The position numbers and the translations under genes are program-made. This document shows positions 45,465 through 55,092 of a stretch of DNA of 64,000 nucleotides, piece by piece (within the stretch, counting starts at the first letter, position 1; every line of letters starts with the position of its first letter). This DNA comes from Ustulina deusta. Lineage: Eukaryota > Ascomycota > Sordariomycetes > Xylariales > Xylariaceae. Location: the NCBI GenBank assembly GCA_023159155.1, contig JAJNNX010000050.1, positions 310,001-374,000 on the forward strand, in the 5' to 3' direction. Under the pieces are notes generated by a model that saw nothing but the letters and a program-made list of their open reading frames with translations, was not told the origin of the DNA and made no database searches.

Positions 45465-45506
45465 GCTGGGTCGCGATGGGGTGGTTCGCAAGGGGGGGTG
45501 TTAGCT
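45465..45506 (-). repeat. right terminal inverted repeat of the DNA transposon
   Basis: Reverse complement of 37543-37584 with no mismatch over 42 bases, followed by the TA duplication at 45507-45508. Confidence 0.92.
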
Positions 45507-45611
45507 TACCTACCATTTCACTAATCCCCCAAAATTCTACTTTTATATTGAGTCCTTCAGCGTAACCAAGATACTCGGTGCCATATGTCAGCAGTCCTAG
45601 CAGCGACAGAG

Positions 45612-46720
45612 ATGTCGGATCGAGTCTGCAAAGCGGAAAGTATTCTGGATTATCTCACAGTCAGGAACCCAAAAATCCGCAGCATTGATCAGCCGAATGC
45701 TACACAGAGTAATAGCTTATAGTAGCCTTTTCCCGCCTACGTCGAGCCCTCGGACAAGTTCAACTTCGAAACCATAGAGCAAATCTTTAACGGAATCATA
45801 ATACAAGAATGTCGCAACAAAAAAAATATAAGTTCCATTTCTTAGATCCCCCGCTAGTTCTAGGTGCACAAAATAAGAACTCTAGCGAACCTGCAGCAAC
45901 AGCCATTCTAAACCTGTAGACAAATACTGTCAAGATAAGTGGATACGTATACAAGTGAGCAGAATGTCTTGTGTATTCAGGATAATCAGAAGGAAGAATC
46001 AAGGACCAAGGGTCCGGGGGAATCTAGTGATACATATAGTCAGAGGATAGAGTGTACCTAATCTCCACATTCCAACAAATACAGTAGTAAACAAAGCATT
46101 CATAGTTGTTAAAGATAGTCTTCATCCAGTCCAATAGGCGCTGGAAAGCAGTTCTGCCCGTATCAGTGCTAGAAAAGCACAATTATCATTAAAAGGAACA
46201 AAAAAGGGGACAAAAGCTCAACCGGTAAGGTGTGCCAAAGGTAGCATAGGGCAGACTAAAATCTGCAGAGGGATTATTGTTCCCGATGCGTTAGGAATTG
46301 CGATTCCAGCGTCCCAGGGTCCAGGAACAGAAAGCAAACAGCATATTAAACCTCCTAGGAAGCTTCCAAAAGAGATTAAACCAGGAAATAAGTAGCTTAG
46401 TAGATAGGCCATCAAAAATCGCAAAAGGAACACAGAAAAATGTATCAATACAAATAAAGCAGCACTTCTCAGGCAGATTTATGCCCAGTGCATCCAAGCC
46501 AGATCTAGATATAGTTATATTATCACAACAAAGAGAGCTGTCCTTGTCCGGATTGGGCCTCATAAAGGCGCCCCTTGGCCGTTCGGGATGTCCAAAACGC
46601 CGCCTACCCAAACTCAGCTTGCCAAAAGAATTGCAAGAAATAGTTTACTCGAATATAAATCGATTCCATAGGGTATACACCGGAAGAACAGTAAAAGCCT
46701 TAAAGATTTCAGAGCTATAA
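45612..46720 (+). pseudogene. possible decayed gene or element remnant
   Basis: A frame from ATG 45612 encodes about 36 residues, meets two consecutive TAG codons at 45720-45725, then continues in the same frame with plausible protein sequence (PFPAYVEPSDKFNFETIEQI) to about 45845. After a gap, 46298-46720 gives 140 codons of Lys/Ser/Leu-rich sequence with no recognised domain. The in-frame stops in otherwise protein-like sequence suggest a dead gene or gag-like transposon region. Family unknown; the link between the two parts is inference. Confidence 0.3.
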
Positions 46721-49239
46721 ATATAAATTTGGCTATATAGTTTCAACATATCCTTGCAAAAATCAATCACAAGCTAGCCTAGGAATATCGCCCGCTGTCA
46801 AAGGAAGTGCTAGGAATGAGTAGCCAAGAACTAAAAGATATGGCAAGTCAAGTAAGCCAAGTCACTCAGGGCCCTCAGGGGCAGTTAGTAGCTAAAATAC
46901 CCAGTACGAGCTCGTTCGTCAGCGTGGCACAATCACATTTGGGGCCTCAAAACATACCAATATGTTAAGCAAAAATAAAATAAAATAAAAATAAATAAAT
47001 AAATATTTGTCCCTACTCCGCCTTACAACAACAATCCGCTTTGTAAGCCAACAGCACTAAAAGTTGCCCAAAACAACAATTAGGCATAAAAGCATAACCT
47101 ACCTCCAAACTAGCTTCATCATGGATAGTGATCTGGGCAAAAGCTCGTCCATAGAGAGACATCAGATGAAAAAGCACTTGCATCCTGATGCCGATAAGGC
47201 TAACCCAAGTTTTAAACAACGAGGTAGGGGGAAGCCGCAAAGGAGACCTAATTAGAAGACCACCCTAGCTGATGTTGAGGCACAAAGCACTCGCAATGAA
47301 GTATAATGAGTGGACTTGGAAAGAGAGAAAAAGTATTGCGACAGTCACACTCTTTCCTTTAGCTATTGCTGTAACCTGAGACATATTCTGCGTGGTCGCT
47401 TGATCCCCCAATTTGAATTTTACGTATTTACACTAGGAAGTATAGGGATAACTTATCTCTTAGTGGACGGGCAAGGTGAGTACCCCATATCTAGGAGCCT
47501 AGTCACATTATCCACTTCAATAGGACGGTTCACGTTAACCCATCTTAAGCTAGAGAACTGATACCTATACTGATAAACACGGAGAGAGGCGATGTAATTG
47601 CATAAAAATTCAAGTTTCGCCTGGATCAAGTCATCTCTATCTATTAGGACTGCCATACTTCAACTAGGACAATCAGACCCATTGCTTTTAGACTTACACC
47701 AATATCAAACGTTTTATTATATTGCTTAGTTAACTACAGTTGGCTCTATAATACATTCATGTTAGTTAATTATGCAAAGAGCTATCCGTCTATTTACTAC
47801 TCCCAACAGTCAGGTGCTTTTAGTATAGCACATGTGGCTCGAGTATTACTACTCTATTGTACATGAACTGAAATCTCAATCGACTAACTCAATCATCCAC
47901 AACAGCCTCACTTATCGTCGACACCGGGAGCCGGTGCGCACATATTAACCATTTTTATGTAACAGTGATTTCTTTCCTGCTGTCCTACACACCGTTTCGT
48001 TAGACATAGCCCAGGGGAAAGTCAACGCTGATCACTTCCGGCTATGTGACAGAGCCTCCTTTTTCGGGGTCAACCGCTCTCCATAGCTTTTGAGTTCTGC
48101 CCCAACCTCTCTTCTTGTAATTACTGCCATCCAATTTCTCTCGGCCTCTTAATACTATGTCAATAAATCATAGCGCGCCAGGTCCTCGGGAATATCCACC
48201 TAGGGATTCTATATCGCACGCCGAGGCTGGTCATCGTGGGGCTGGATTCCGACACGCATCTCAACGATCCGAAGAAACCACCTGGCGTGGAAGTACAGGG
48301 TTGTCGGATGGGTTGATACCACAACACCGCCAAAGGAGATGATGCTGAAGAGGGGTCTTAGGAAGGAGATGAGCTCCGCGACATCCTCTTGAGCGCAATG
48401 GTGAGTACAGAGAGCTCACTTCTTCCGAGAGCACTACGTTCCTAGCCTTGGAGATTGGCAAGCGTGTGTACTCGTCCATGCCCAAGCCCATCAAAATAAG
48501 AATTTGCAAGAACCACAGCATTGGTACTCAAAGATTTTGGTATTTATGCAGTCGGCACCGCGGCCTTTCGACCCTTTTCCTGCAGGGTTAAGCGTTGAGC
48601 TTTAGGCAATTCGACCTCTCATGATGGACCTTTTGGGAGCTACAAAGGAGAGTTCATGAATCAACAGAAGAAGGAAGGCCAAATACCTTCGGGGGGGTAC
48701 ATGCAATCGTTTACCAACGCCAACACTGTGCATCTACTCCATCAAGTGAACACGAGTTCTGACCCAGTTGTTTGCTTTCACTCCATTCACTCACCACCAT
48801 CACGACTATCACCATTATTCACCATCTAGCACAGACCGCATTTTACGAGGTCTCAATCTCCCTCCACTATCGTGGTGCTGATATTTTGCCCAGCAGTCAA
48901 GCTTTGATTTCAAGGGACTCCCATCCTTCTATAGAGACCTAACAGCCTGTCCATCTTTGACCTCTACCTACTCAAGGTTAGCGACCTCTCAACCACATCT
49001 CGACCCCTGACGTAAAGCACACTGGAGGATTTGATGAACTTCACCTATTGCCTGAACAAGACTCTCCTTCCTTGAGCCTGCACATCTTCTTCTCAGCTAC
49101 TTTCGCCTCGACATCGAATGTGTACAAGGGTAGAGAATAGATCCAGCCCACTCGCTCAACAGGGCGTCCATTGACAATATATGGATAGGTGCTTCTCATT
49201 CTCTAGTGTGTAAGTCGTAGCTCTGCCCACATTCTGCCC

Positions 49240-49400
49240 CATCCCTCCTCCCTATTTAATCTCTGACTTTTCCAGCTTCTCCCACCACCTCCTCCTCTCC
49301 TCTTCTATCCTTTCCTTCTTATCCTTCTCATCCTTCTATCCTCCCTCCACCACCCTCCTACCTTCACTTACCTTTCCTGTGCACCCTGCTGCTGCTATCC
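49240..49400 (+). promoter_or_regulatory. CT-rich promoter or leader tract
   Basis: Long runs of CTCC, TTCC and CCTTCTT on the plus strand 300-460 bases upstream of the start at 49702. Pyrimidine tracts of this type commonly precede transcription starts in filamentous fungi. Confidence 0.45.
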
Positions 49401-49701
49401 CATTGGCAAGCGGCTTGACACTGCAGCTGTCCGTTTGACTCCGACCTTGCCAACCTTAGCACGTAACGGGTAAAGCAGTTCATACCTGCACATCCCCAAA
49501 GCTGATCTCGTTGCCCACTCCGTCCTTCCAGTGTGTATTCCTCAAGCTCACCTCATCATGGATCTCGTGTCCCGTATTGACAGATAACATAGTTGACACT
49601 CGGTTTGGTGCTTACATCCATCTACTTCCCGTCTGCTCCTCTTCCCATCTCAGTCAAGCCAAACCTGCCTCCTGTCTACCTGTACCAACGCTCTTGCCAC
49701 A

Positions 49702-51450
49702 ATGGATTCTTTCGAGAACGGATGTCATGGCAATGCTGCCGCCATCCGTCTCGCAGCTCAACGACACCTCGATGACATCATCTCAAGCCCCTGGTACGCT
49801 GGCAGCAAGGACACGGAAGACGTCGCCCGCGTGCGACACCAGATCGACGTCCTCAGGGCCAGAAACGAACTAAGCTCCGCCGAACTTCTGGAAGTCGCAC
49901 ACTCCTGCGGCGTATGCAATGCCGCGACCCTCCCAGGATCAACGCACGCCGACTGCGCCATGTGCACTCCCGGCGGCGCCACAGACTCGACGCACAAAAC
50001 ATGCGCCGTCGCCCTCTCTCTCGGCCTGATGGCCGACCTGAAAGAAAAGCAGGCGAAGATCGAGGCCATCGCGGCGCAGATTCTCAACCGCAACGCCCTG
50101 GTGAAGAAGCTCGAGGGCCATCTCAAGACGTACGGCAATATTCAGAAATCCCTGAGCATCGTCACGCCGCCGGGGAACAGCATGGAATACCACTACCAGA
50201 TCGACACCCAGCACGGCGTCAGCCTCGTGATCCACGACCGCGACAGCAGCAGCAGCACCACCAGCAACAGCACTAGCAACCACCAGGCGAGATCCAAGCC
50301 TTTGAATCTCGTCGACTCAGTCGTCCTCCCGCCGATCTCGACCCCAGTTCTAGCGCCCGTCTCTGCTGCGCCCGCTCCTGCAATTCTTCCCGCCACGCAG
50401 GAGGAACCCCAGAAGACAAGCGAACCAAAAGAAGAGGCAGAAGAAGAAGAGAATCCCACTCCCGTCCCCGTTCCCCAGCCCCAGCCCCAGGCCCCGTTCC
50501 TCCAGATCTGGGACAGCAGACAAGAGCGCTACAACGCCCTGCGCCGACACGTGGGATCGGGCCCCATCGACCCGGAGCAGGTCCCGCTGATCTTCCACCA
50601 CGGGATCCAGCACCGGCCGGCGGTGCCCGGCGGCGCCCGCCACTCCTCCCGCATGGTGGTCTTCTCGGATCTGCGCCCCGGCACGACGTGGAAGGACGTG
50701 CTGGCGCGCGTGCGCGGCGGCGCGGTGCTGCGGGCCGTGCGCGCCGACGCCACCACGATGTTCGTGTATTTCGTGCGGGAGCGCCACGCGCACGCGTACG
50801 CGCAGCACGTGGCAGCTGCGGGTCACAGCGTGACGGTGCGCGGGGCCCCGGCCTGCGTGCGTCTGGCGCCGACGCCGTCGTACCCGGTGCCGGCGGCGCT
50901 GATGCGGGACGTCCTGCACCGCGGCGCGACGCGGCGGCTGGCGGTACCGCGGCCCGACGCCGAGTCCGGCACGTCGCTGTGGGCGTGTCTTGCGCGGGGG
51001 AAGATCTGGGATTTCACCATTGTGCAGCAGCAGCAGTCTGTGGTTGACGCCGCCACCACCACCGCCACCGGTACCGCTACCGCCACCGCTACCCTCGCTA
51101 ACACGCCTACTGTTGCCACCACCGCTTTCGCCCGAAAAGAAGAAGAGGGGGGGAAGATGAAGAAGAAGACGAATGGTAGTAGCAACGGCTCCGACGAGCT
51201 TTCCGAGGAATGGGTCGTGGTTGCTGATGATGACGACGACGACTCCAAGGTCGTCGCGAACGTCGGGAAGAAGAAGCCGGAGAATAAGACTACGGCGATG
51301 ACGACGACGACGGATATCATCATCTACCTCTCTTTCCGCGACGTCGTCCACGCCCAGGCCGCGCACCAGCTCATCCGCGAGGCGTTTCCTTCCTGTGGGG
51401 TGCATTATGCGCGGGATTGCTGTGCTGGGCCGCTGGAAGAGCTGGACTAG
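49702..51450 (+). CDS. hypothetical protein with CxxC-x12-CxxC motif and RRM-like domains
   Basis: A single uninterrupted frame of 582 residues in GC-rich coding sequence. Residues 69-88 show Cys69-x2-Cys72-x12-Cys85-x2-Cys88, a spacing that could bind zinc. Residues about 108-150 look like a coiled coil (LKEKQAKIEAIAAQILNRNALVKKLEGHL). Residues about 190-270 are Ser/Pro/Glu-rich and disordered. An RRM-like domain spans about 318-395 (RMVVFSDLRPGTTWKDVLARV, then TTMFVYFVRERHAHAY). After a Thr/Ala/Glu linker with a run of Asp, a second RRM-like half (TDIIIYLSFRDVVHAQAAHQLI) ends the protein. The domain pairing is familiar from uncharacterised fungal proteins. RNA binding is inferred, and no gene name can be given. 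Confidence 0.75.
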   Translation: MDSFENGCHGNAAAIRLAAQRHLDDIISSPWYAGSKDTEDVARVRHQIDVLRARNELSSAELLEVAHSCGVCNAATLPGSTHADCAMCTPGGATDSTHKTCAVALSLGLMADLKEKQAKIEAIAAQILNRNALVKKLEGHLKTYGNIQKSLSIVTPPGNSMEYHYQIDTQHGVSLVIHDRDSSSSTTSNSTSNHQARSKPLNLVDSVVLPPISTPVLAPVSAAPAPAILPATQEEPQKTSEPKEEAEEEENPTPVPVPQPQPQAPFLQIWDSRQERYNALRRHVGSGPIDPEQVPLIFHHGIQHRPAVPGGARHSSRMVVFSDLRPGTTWKDVLARVRGGAVLRAVRADATTMFVYFVRERHAHAYAQHVAAAGHSVTVRGAPACVRLAPTPSYPVPAALMRDVLHRGATRRLAVPRPDAESGTSLWACLARGKIWDFTIVQQQQSVVDAATTTATGTATATATLANTPTVATTAFARKEEEGGKMKKKTNGSSNGSDELSEEWVVVADDDDDDSKVVANVGKKKPENKTTAMTTTTDIIIYLSFRDVVHAQAAHQLIREAFPSCGVHYARDCCAGPLEELD

Positions 51451-52041
51451 AGGGTTAGGGGGGAAAATGATGGATGCGGGTTCTGGACAATCGAGCTCCT
51501 CGTGGTGGAGCTAGAGGGGGATTGTTGGGGGTGATTGCATCGTCATATTCGCCCTGTCTCGATATCATGGGATGATGGGAAGGTCTTGCTTGATGGTGCG
51601 TGCCATCGCTGGGGTCAGAGGAGAAGAGACACGAGATGATGCGATACGAGATGTGAGCATCTCGATCTCGATCTCGATCTTAGTCGCCTATCTTGCTGTG
51701 TTGCGTTCAGTATTGACATGCAACCATATCTAGAGATGATTTCTCGATTTAAGCAAGCGGTATCTGAGATACATCTTTACATGTTAGAATAGTAATGCAA
51801 AAGGGATGTCACAAGCTGTTTTGTAATTGATTTTATTCGTGCACTCACCCTATGCTATGCACCATTTCCGTGCTAACGGGGATGAATATCTAATAGTCTA
51901 AAGCTTAAGAGTGCGCAGCAAGGTATATACATAAAACATCGTTTCTCTCATGTTCATGCTTTCCGATGCTATCAAAGGACGGATTTCCTAATCTCTCATG
52001 ATCATTGCGCGAAACCACACTGCGAGGTCGAACCACCAGGG
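51451..52041. other. intergenic, convergent 3' ends
   Basis: The genes at 49702 and 54003 end toward each other here. A CGATCT simple repeat lies near 51660-51680. No gene is supported. Confidence 0.6.
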
Positions 52042-54003
52042 CTAGAAGAAAGACGTCACGAGCTCTCTAATCAGTTCTGGGTCAATCCGAGGCTTCTGAT
52101 ATGGCGTATTCGCTCTCGTCTGCTCCGTCACCTGGAAGAGCTCCGCCGCATCGTCGTCTTCGTCGTCCCCCTCCTCCTCGACTTGCAAGTCGCCGAGGAG
52201 GCTGCTACTCGGCCCTGGTACGTCATTCGCATCACCCTCAAACGCGTCCGCAACACTTGAATACTTTTTGGTAAAAGTGGGTATCGGTCTGTTTATTTTT
52301 CTTGGAGACGGACCATGCCGGGATATCTTCGTCGCTTTATCCTTGAGATACTTCTGTACCAAGACCTGTGAAATGTTTTCCTCGGGCTCCCATGTCGGAT
52401 TCTGGTCAGCTGGCCAGTTGCCCACCCAGCGGACTTTGAAGAATCGGTCCAACTTGCCACTAGTTTCGAGAACTTTATCACCTTCCAACTGCTTTACTTC
52501 CCATTCTTGGTCTTCTTTTGGCTTCGGTCTCTTGCGAGAGCTGCTAGTTCTGGCGGTTGGCGTCGCGCTTTTTGAAGGAGTATGGGGCCCGTCGTCGTGT
52601 TCGACTGCGCCTGCGGCCCCGGCACTAGTGTGCCGTTTTTGACCGGCGGGAGCGAAACTATTTCGCTTTTGCAGCCCTGCAGCCTTATCGGAGGCAAACG
52701 GCGGGGGTGGAGGGATGGGAGTGCAAGCTACTCTATTTGGTTTCTCAGATGCTGTCGATATGGTAGGCGGGGGAATAGGGGTGGAAGTCGCCTTCCGTGC
52801 TTTTTTAGGGGCCGGTTCAAAGATCAATCCCTGGGATACGTTTGATGTTGTTATTGAATTTACAGGTGGTGGGACTGGTGTACATTTCGGCTCATGCGGT
52901 CTTTTCAGTGGCTTGGGCTTGGGAACGGGACATGGCGGTGCCGGGACAGGCGTAACCGTGACAACACGCGTCTGTCCTCGTAGCCTCACTCCTCCAAACG
53001 GGAACGAAGGCGCCGGAACAGGGGTGATGGTTTTCCCCAGCGGTACTGGCAGCTTTATTTTCCACGATTGTCTAGGATACGATGGGACTGGCACAGGAGT
53101 GGTGAGCTGGGTCTTCTGTCTCGCTGGTGGTTTCTTCGAATGCAAGAAAATTGGGAAAAGGGGAGTAGATCGGGTCGGGTCATTTGGGGCTGAAGATGGG
53201 AGATTGGGAACGAGAAATTCAGCATACCCTCGGGATGAAGGGCTAGGTAGAAAAGGGTTTAACGATGGGAAGCCATCTTCAGTGTCTAGCCTGTCTGGCT
53301 CATCCAAGTCTCCAGCAGTTTGAGAATCGCTGTCACGCCCACTACCGCCCTGAAGCTGTTTGGATATAGCCTCATTTACATCAGTTTCCTCTAAATCTTC
53401 TAAATCCGTCGAGACTTGTGCCAGCCTTTTCTTAGGAGTCGACAACGATGGCCCACTCGTCCTAGCAGGTGGCAAAGGCACACTTGCCAGCTCGTCTTCA
53501 CCAAAGCTTGCTTGCTCTGCGAGCTGACGAGCGAGCACCTCCGCCTTGCTCGGCCGGCCGCGTCTCTTCTGCCCCGGTGTAACGGGTGTCGACATTCTGG
53601 TTTCCGTTCCTGATGTGGCGGCCACACGAGTCTTGGCGCGTTCCTCTTGTTTTCTTTTTTCAGCTGCCACTCGCTTCTCCTCCTCATCCTTCTCCAAGGA
53701 ACTTTTGTATTCCCAGTCTTCTAATGTCCGGGGCGACACGTAATCGAGTATCTTGGTGGCTAGGACGGCAACACGCGCGGTAGGTAAGTCGGGCCAGCCC
53801 ACGATATAATAAAGCTCTAGCTTGAGTTCGCCGTTGATAGGCTTGCCCGGGCGAACGCGCTTTTCGACAATAAACGCGCCTGTGTCGTGGTCGAGCATCA
53901 AGCGGACGGGTGCGAGCGCGGGGCCGTCGCCAGGCCTATAATCTCGAGGCTTCGAAGGAAGTGGAATCTCAACGCGCGATCCTCGTGGAGGAGCGTGCGT
54001 CAT
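52042..54003 (-). CDS. chromodomain protein with AT-hook and TPxPxP repeats
   Basis: The frame from ATG 54003 encodes 653 residues; the open frame upstream of it has no ATG start. Residues about 25-105 form a chromo-like module (IVEKRVRPG...LELYYIVGWPDL). At about residue 145 there is an AT-hook (KRRGRPSK). From about 330 to 450 a Thr-Pro-Val/Ile-Pro-x-Pro motif is repeated at least six times. A canonical chromodomain lies at about 499-546 (EWEVKQLEGDKVLE...FFKVRWVGNWPADQNPTWEPEENI) with the aromatic cage positions Phe/Trp/Trp visible. The C-terminus is acidic. This combination points to a chromatin protein that reads methylated histone tails, but I cannot match it to a named gene. Gene order: it is divergent from PRE10, about 1.1 kb away. 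Confidence 0.82.
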   Translation of the reverse strand: MTHAPPRGSRVEIPLPSKPRDYRPGDGPALAPVRLMLDHDTGAFIVEKRVRPGKPINGELKLELYYIVGWPDLPTARVAVLATKILDYVSPRTLEDWEYKSSLEKDEEEKRVAAEKRKQEERAKTRVAATSGTETRMSTPVTPGQKRRGRPSKAEVLARQLAEQASFGEDELASVPLPPARTSGPSLSTPKKRLAQVSTDLEDLEETDVNEAISKQLQGGSGRDSDSQTAGDLDEPDRLDTEDGFPSLNPFLPSPSSRGYAEFLVPNLPSSAPNDPTRSTPLFPIFLHSKKPPARQKTQLTTPVPVPSYPRQSWKIKLPVPLGKTITPVPAPSFPFGGVRLRGQTRVVTVTPVPAPPCPVPKPKPLKRPHEPKCTPVPPPVNSITTSNVSQGLIFEPAPKKARKATSTPIPPPTISTASEKPNRVACTPIPPPPPFASDKAAGLQKRNSFAPAGQKRHTSAGAAGAVEHDDGPHTPSKSATPTARTSSSRKRPKPKEDQEWEVKQLEGDKVLETSGKLDRFFKVRWVGNWPADQNPTWEPEENISQVLVQKYLKDKATKISRHGPSPRKINRPIPTFTKKYSSVADAFEGDANDVPGPSSSLLGDLQVEEEGDDEDDDAAELFQVTEQTRANTPYQKPRIDPELIRELVTSFF

Positions 54004-55092
54004 GGTGGCGTTTTGAGGGGGGTGGGACAAGGAAAGCTGTGGCCGGAGTGCTGCGAACCTTGCATGCCAATGGGTAATCGCGAATCTCGGGAGCACAACC
54101 AATTCTCCCGTCTTGATCTCGAAACGGCAACAAGGGGCACGGATGCAGCAAAGGCGATCGCTGCCGTGGGGGAAGCTCGTCCTAGTTGCTAATGCGCGCC
54201 GCCTTGAGGACTATAAACGTCGACGCAAGGTTGGGAACGGAACCGTCGAGGTTCTTTGTCCAGGCGCCTTGAACAAAAATCCGTAGATGGGGGGGTGGCA
54301 CGCGCGCGCGAAGGCTGGGGCGGGAGGAAGGAGGGGGCGGGGGCAAGGGGAGATGCGAAGGCGAGCCAGCAGACTGGATCGAAGCAACAAATGCCGCTGT
54401 CCACTGTCCGAGTTGTTGGGAGTTCAACGGTGAGGTGGGCGGGCGGACAGGCGGGCGCGAAGCGTGGTTAACATGCTTCGCTTGTTTACGGCAACGTGTC
54501 TAGTTCCATGGTAAAGTCTCATAGATCTAACCTACTGTCTTGGAAAATAAAAGCTCCGGCCAGGGGAGACCCGAGTGTAGGCATTTATCAATATTATTAT
54601 TTGACGAATTCCGTGTCTCGGTAGGTATGTATGTAGCTGCTTAAGTTGGAAGAAGGAATCTCGGGACGGCAGAACACACCTACCCTACATGCACCTACCC
54701 CGGAGTTGGTGGTAAGTAAGTGTGTGTCGAAATGTACATAGGGAGGTTACCGTAACTGAGGTACCTAGGTACTGTACAAGGTACTTACCTCGAGGCGCTT
54801 TGGCATAACGCCTAGACGTGGCTGGTGCCAAAACAAGGTTGGAAGCTTCAGCCACAACCAGTACCACCACGAGTTAAACTGGACTACCTACAACCAAGGT
54901 GCAGCAGCTGCTGATGCAACTGCGACACGCAGCTTCAGGCTGCCTAGCAAACATCCCTCCCTCTCCAGAAGCTTCAACAACCTTTCCGTCGTCATTTTCA
55001 CAACCCCTCTCTCTCACACCACTGCACCACTCAATCATCCAAACACATAAAACACAACCACAGCTCTCCCCAGATACGAACAGCAGCCCAAC
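54004..55092. promoter_or_regulatory. divergent promoter region of the chromodomain gene and PRE10
   Basis: About 1.1 kb between start codons. A purine-rich tract lies at 54285-54360. The word GGTGCCAAAA (about 54823-54832) differs by one base from the yeast proteasome element GGTGGCAAA. Repeated GGTACCTAGGTAC-like palindromic words occur near 54758-54790. No gene is supported here. Confidence 0.4.

Larger units (their letters stand above)
37541..45508. mobile_element. Fot1/pogo-like DNA transposon (Tc1/mariner superfamily), RIP-degraded, carrying a nested LTR element
   Basis: Perfect 42-bp terminal inverted repeats lie at 37543-37584 and 45465-45506, flanked by the dinucleotide TA on both sides (37541-37542 and 45507-45508). 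TA is the target duplicated by Tc1/mariner elements. Taking out the inner retrotransposon (37891-43926) and one copy of its five-base duplication leaves about 1923 bp, the size of Fot1-class fungal elements, whose repeats are also near 44 bp. The interior on both sides of the nested element is almost pure A/T, with no open frame longer than about 60 codons, so the transposase gene is destroyed. Superfamily assignment rests on repeat length, TA target and size; no transposase motif could be read. Confidence 0.82.
45509..49701. other. 4.2-kb gene-free region with decayed coding remnants and a pyrimidine-rich promoter
   Basis: The part nearest the transposon (about 45600-47260) holds broken frames described separately. 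Around 46974-47005 there is an AAAATA/AAATA simple repeat. From 47300 to 48900 nothing is recognisable. From about 49240 to 49400 the plus strand is a long CT-rich stretch, the usual core promoter or leader of strongly expressed genes in filamentous fungi, serving the gene at 49702. Confidence 0.5.

Noticed and set aside
50350..51405. 351-codon frame on the minus strand
   Set aside because: Antisense to the GC-rich 582-residue gene; its Arg/His/Gly-rich sequence is typical of a shadow frame.
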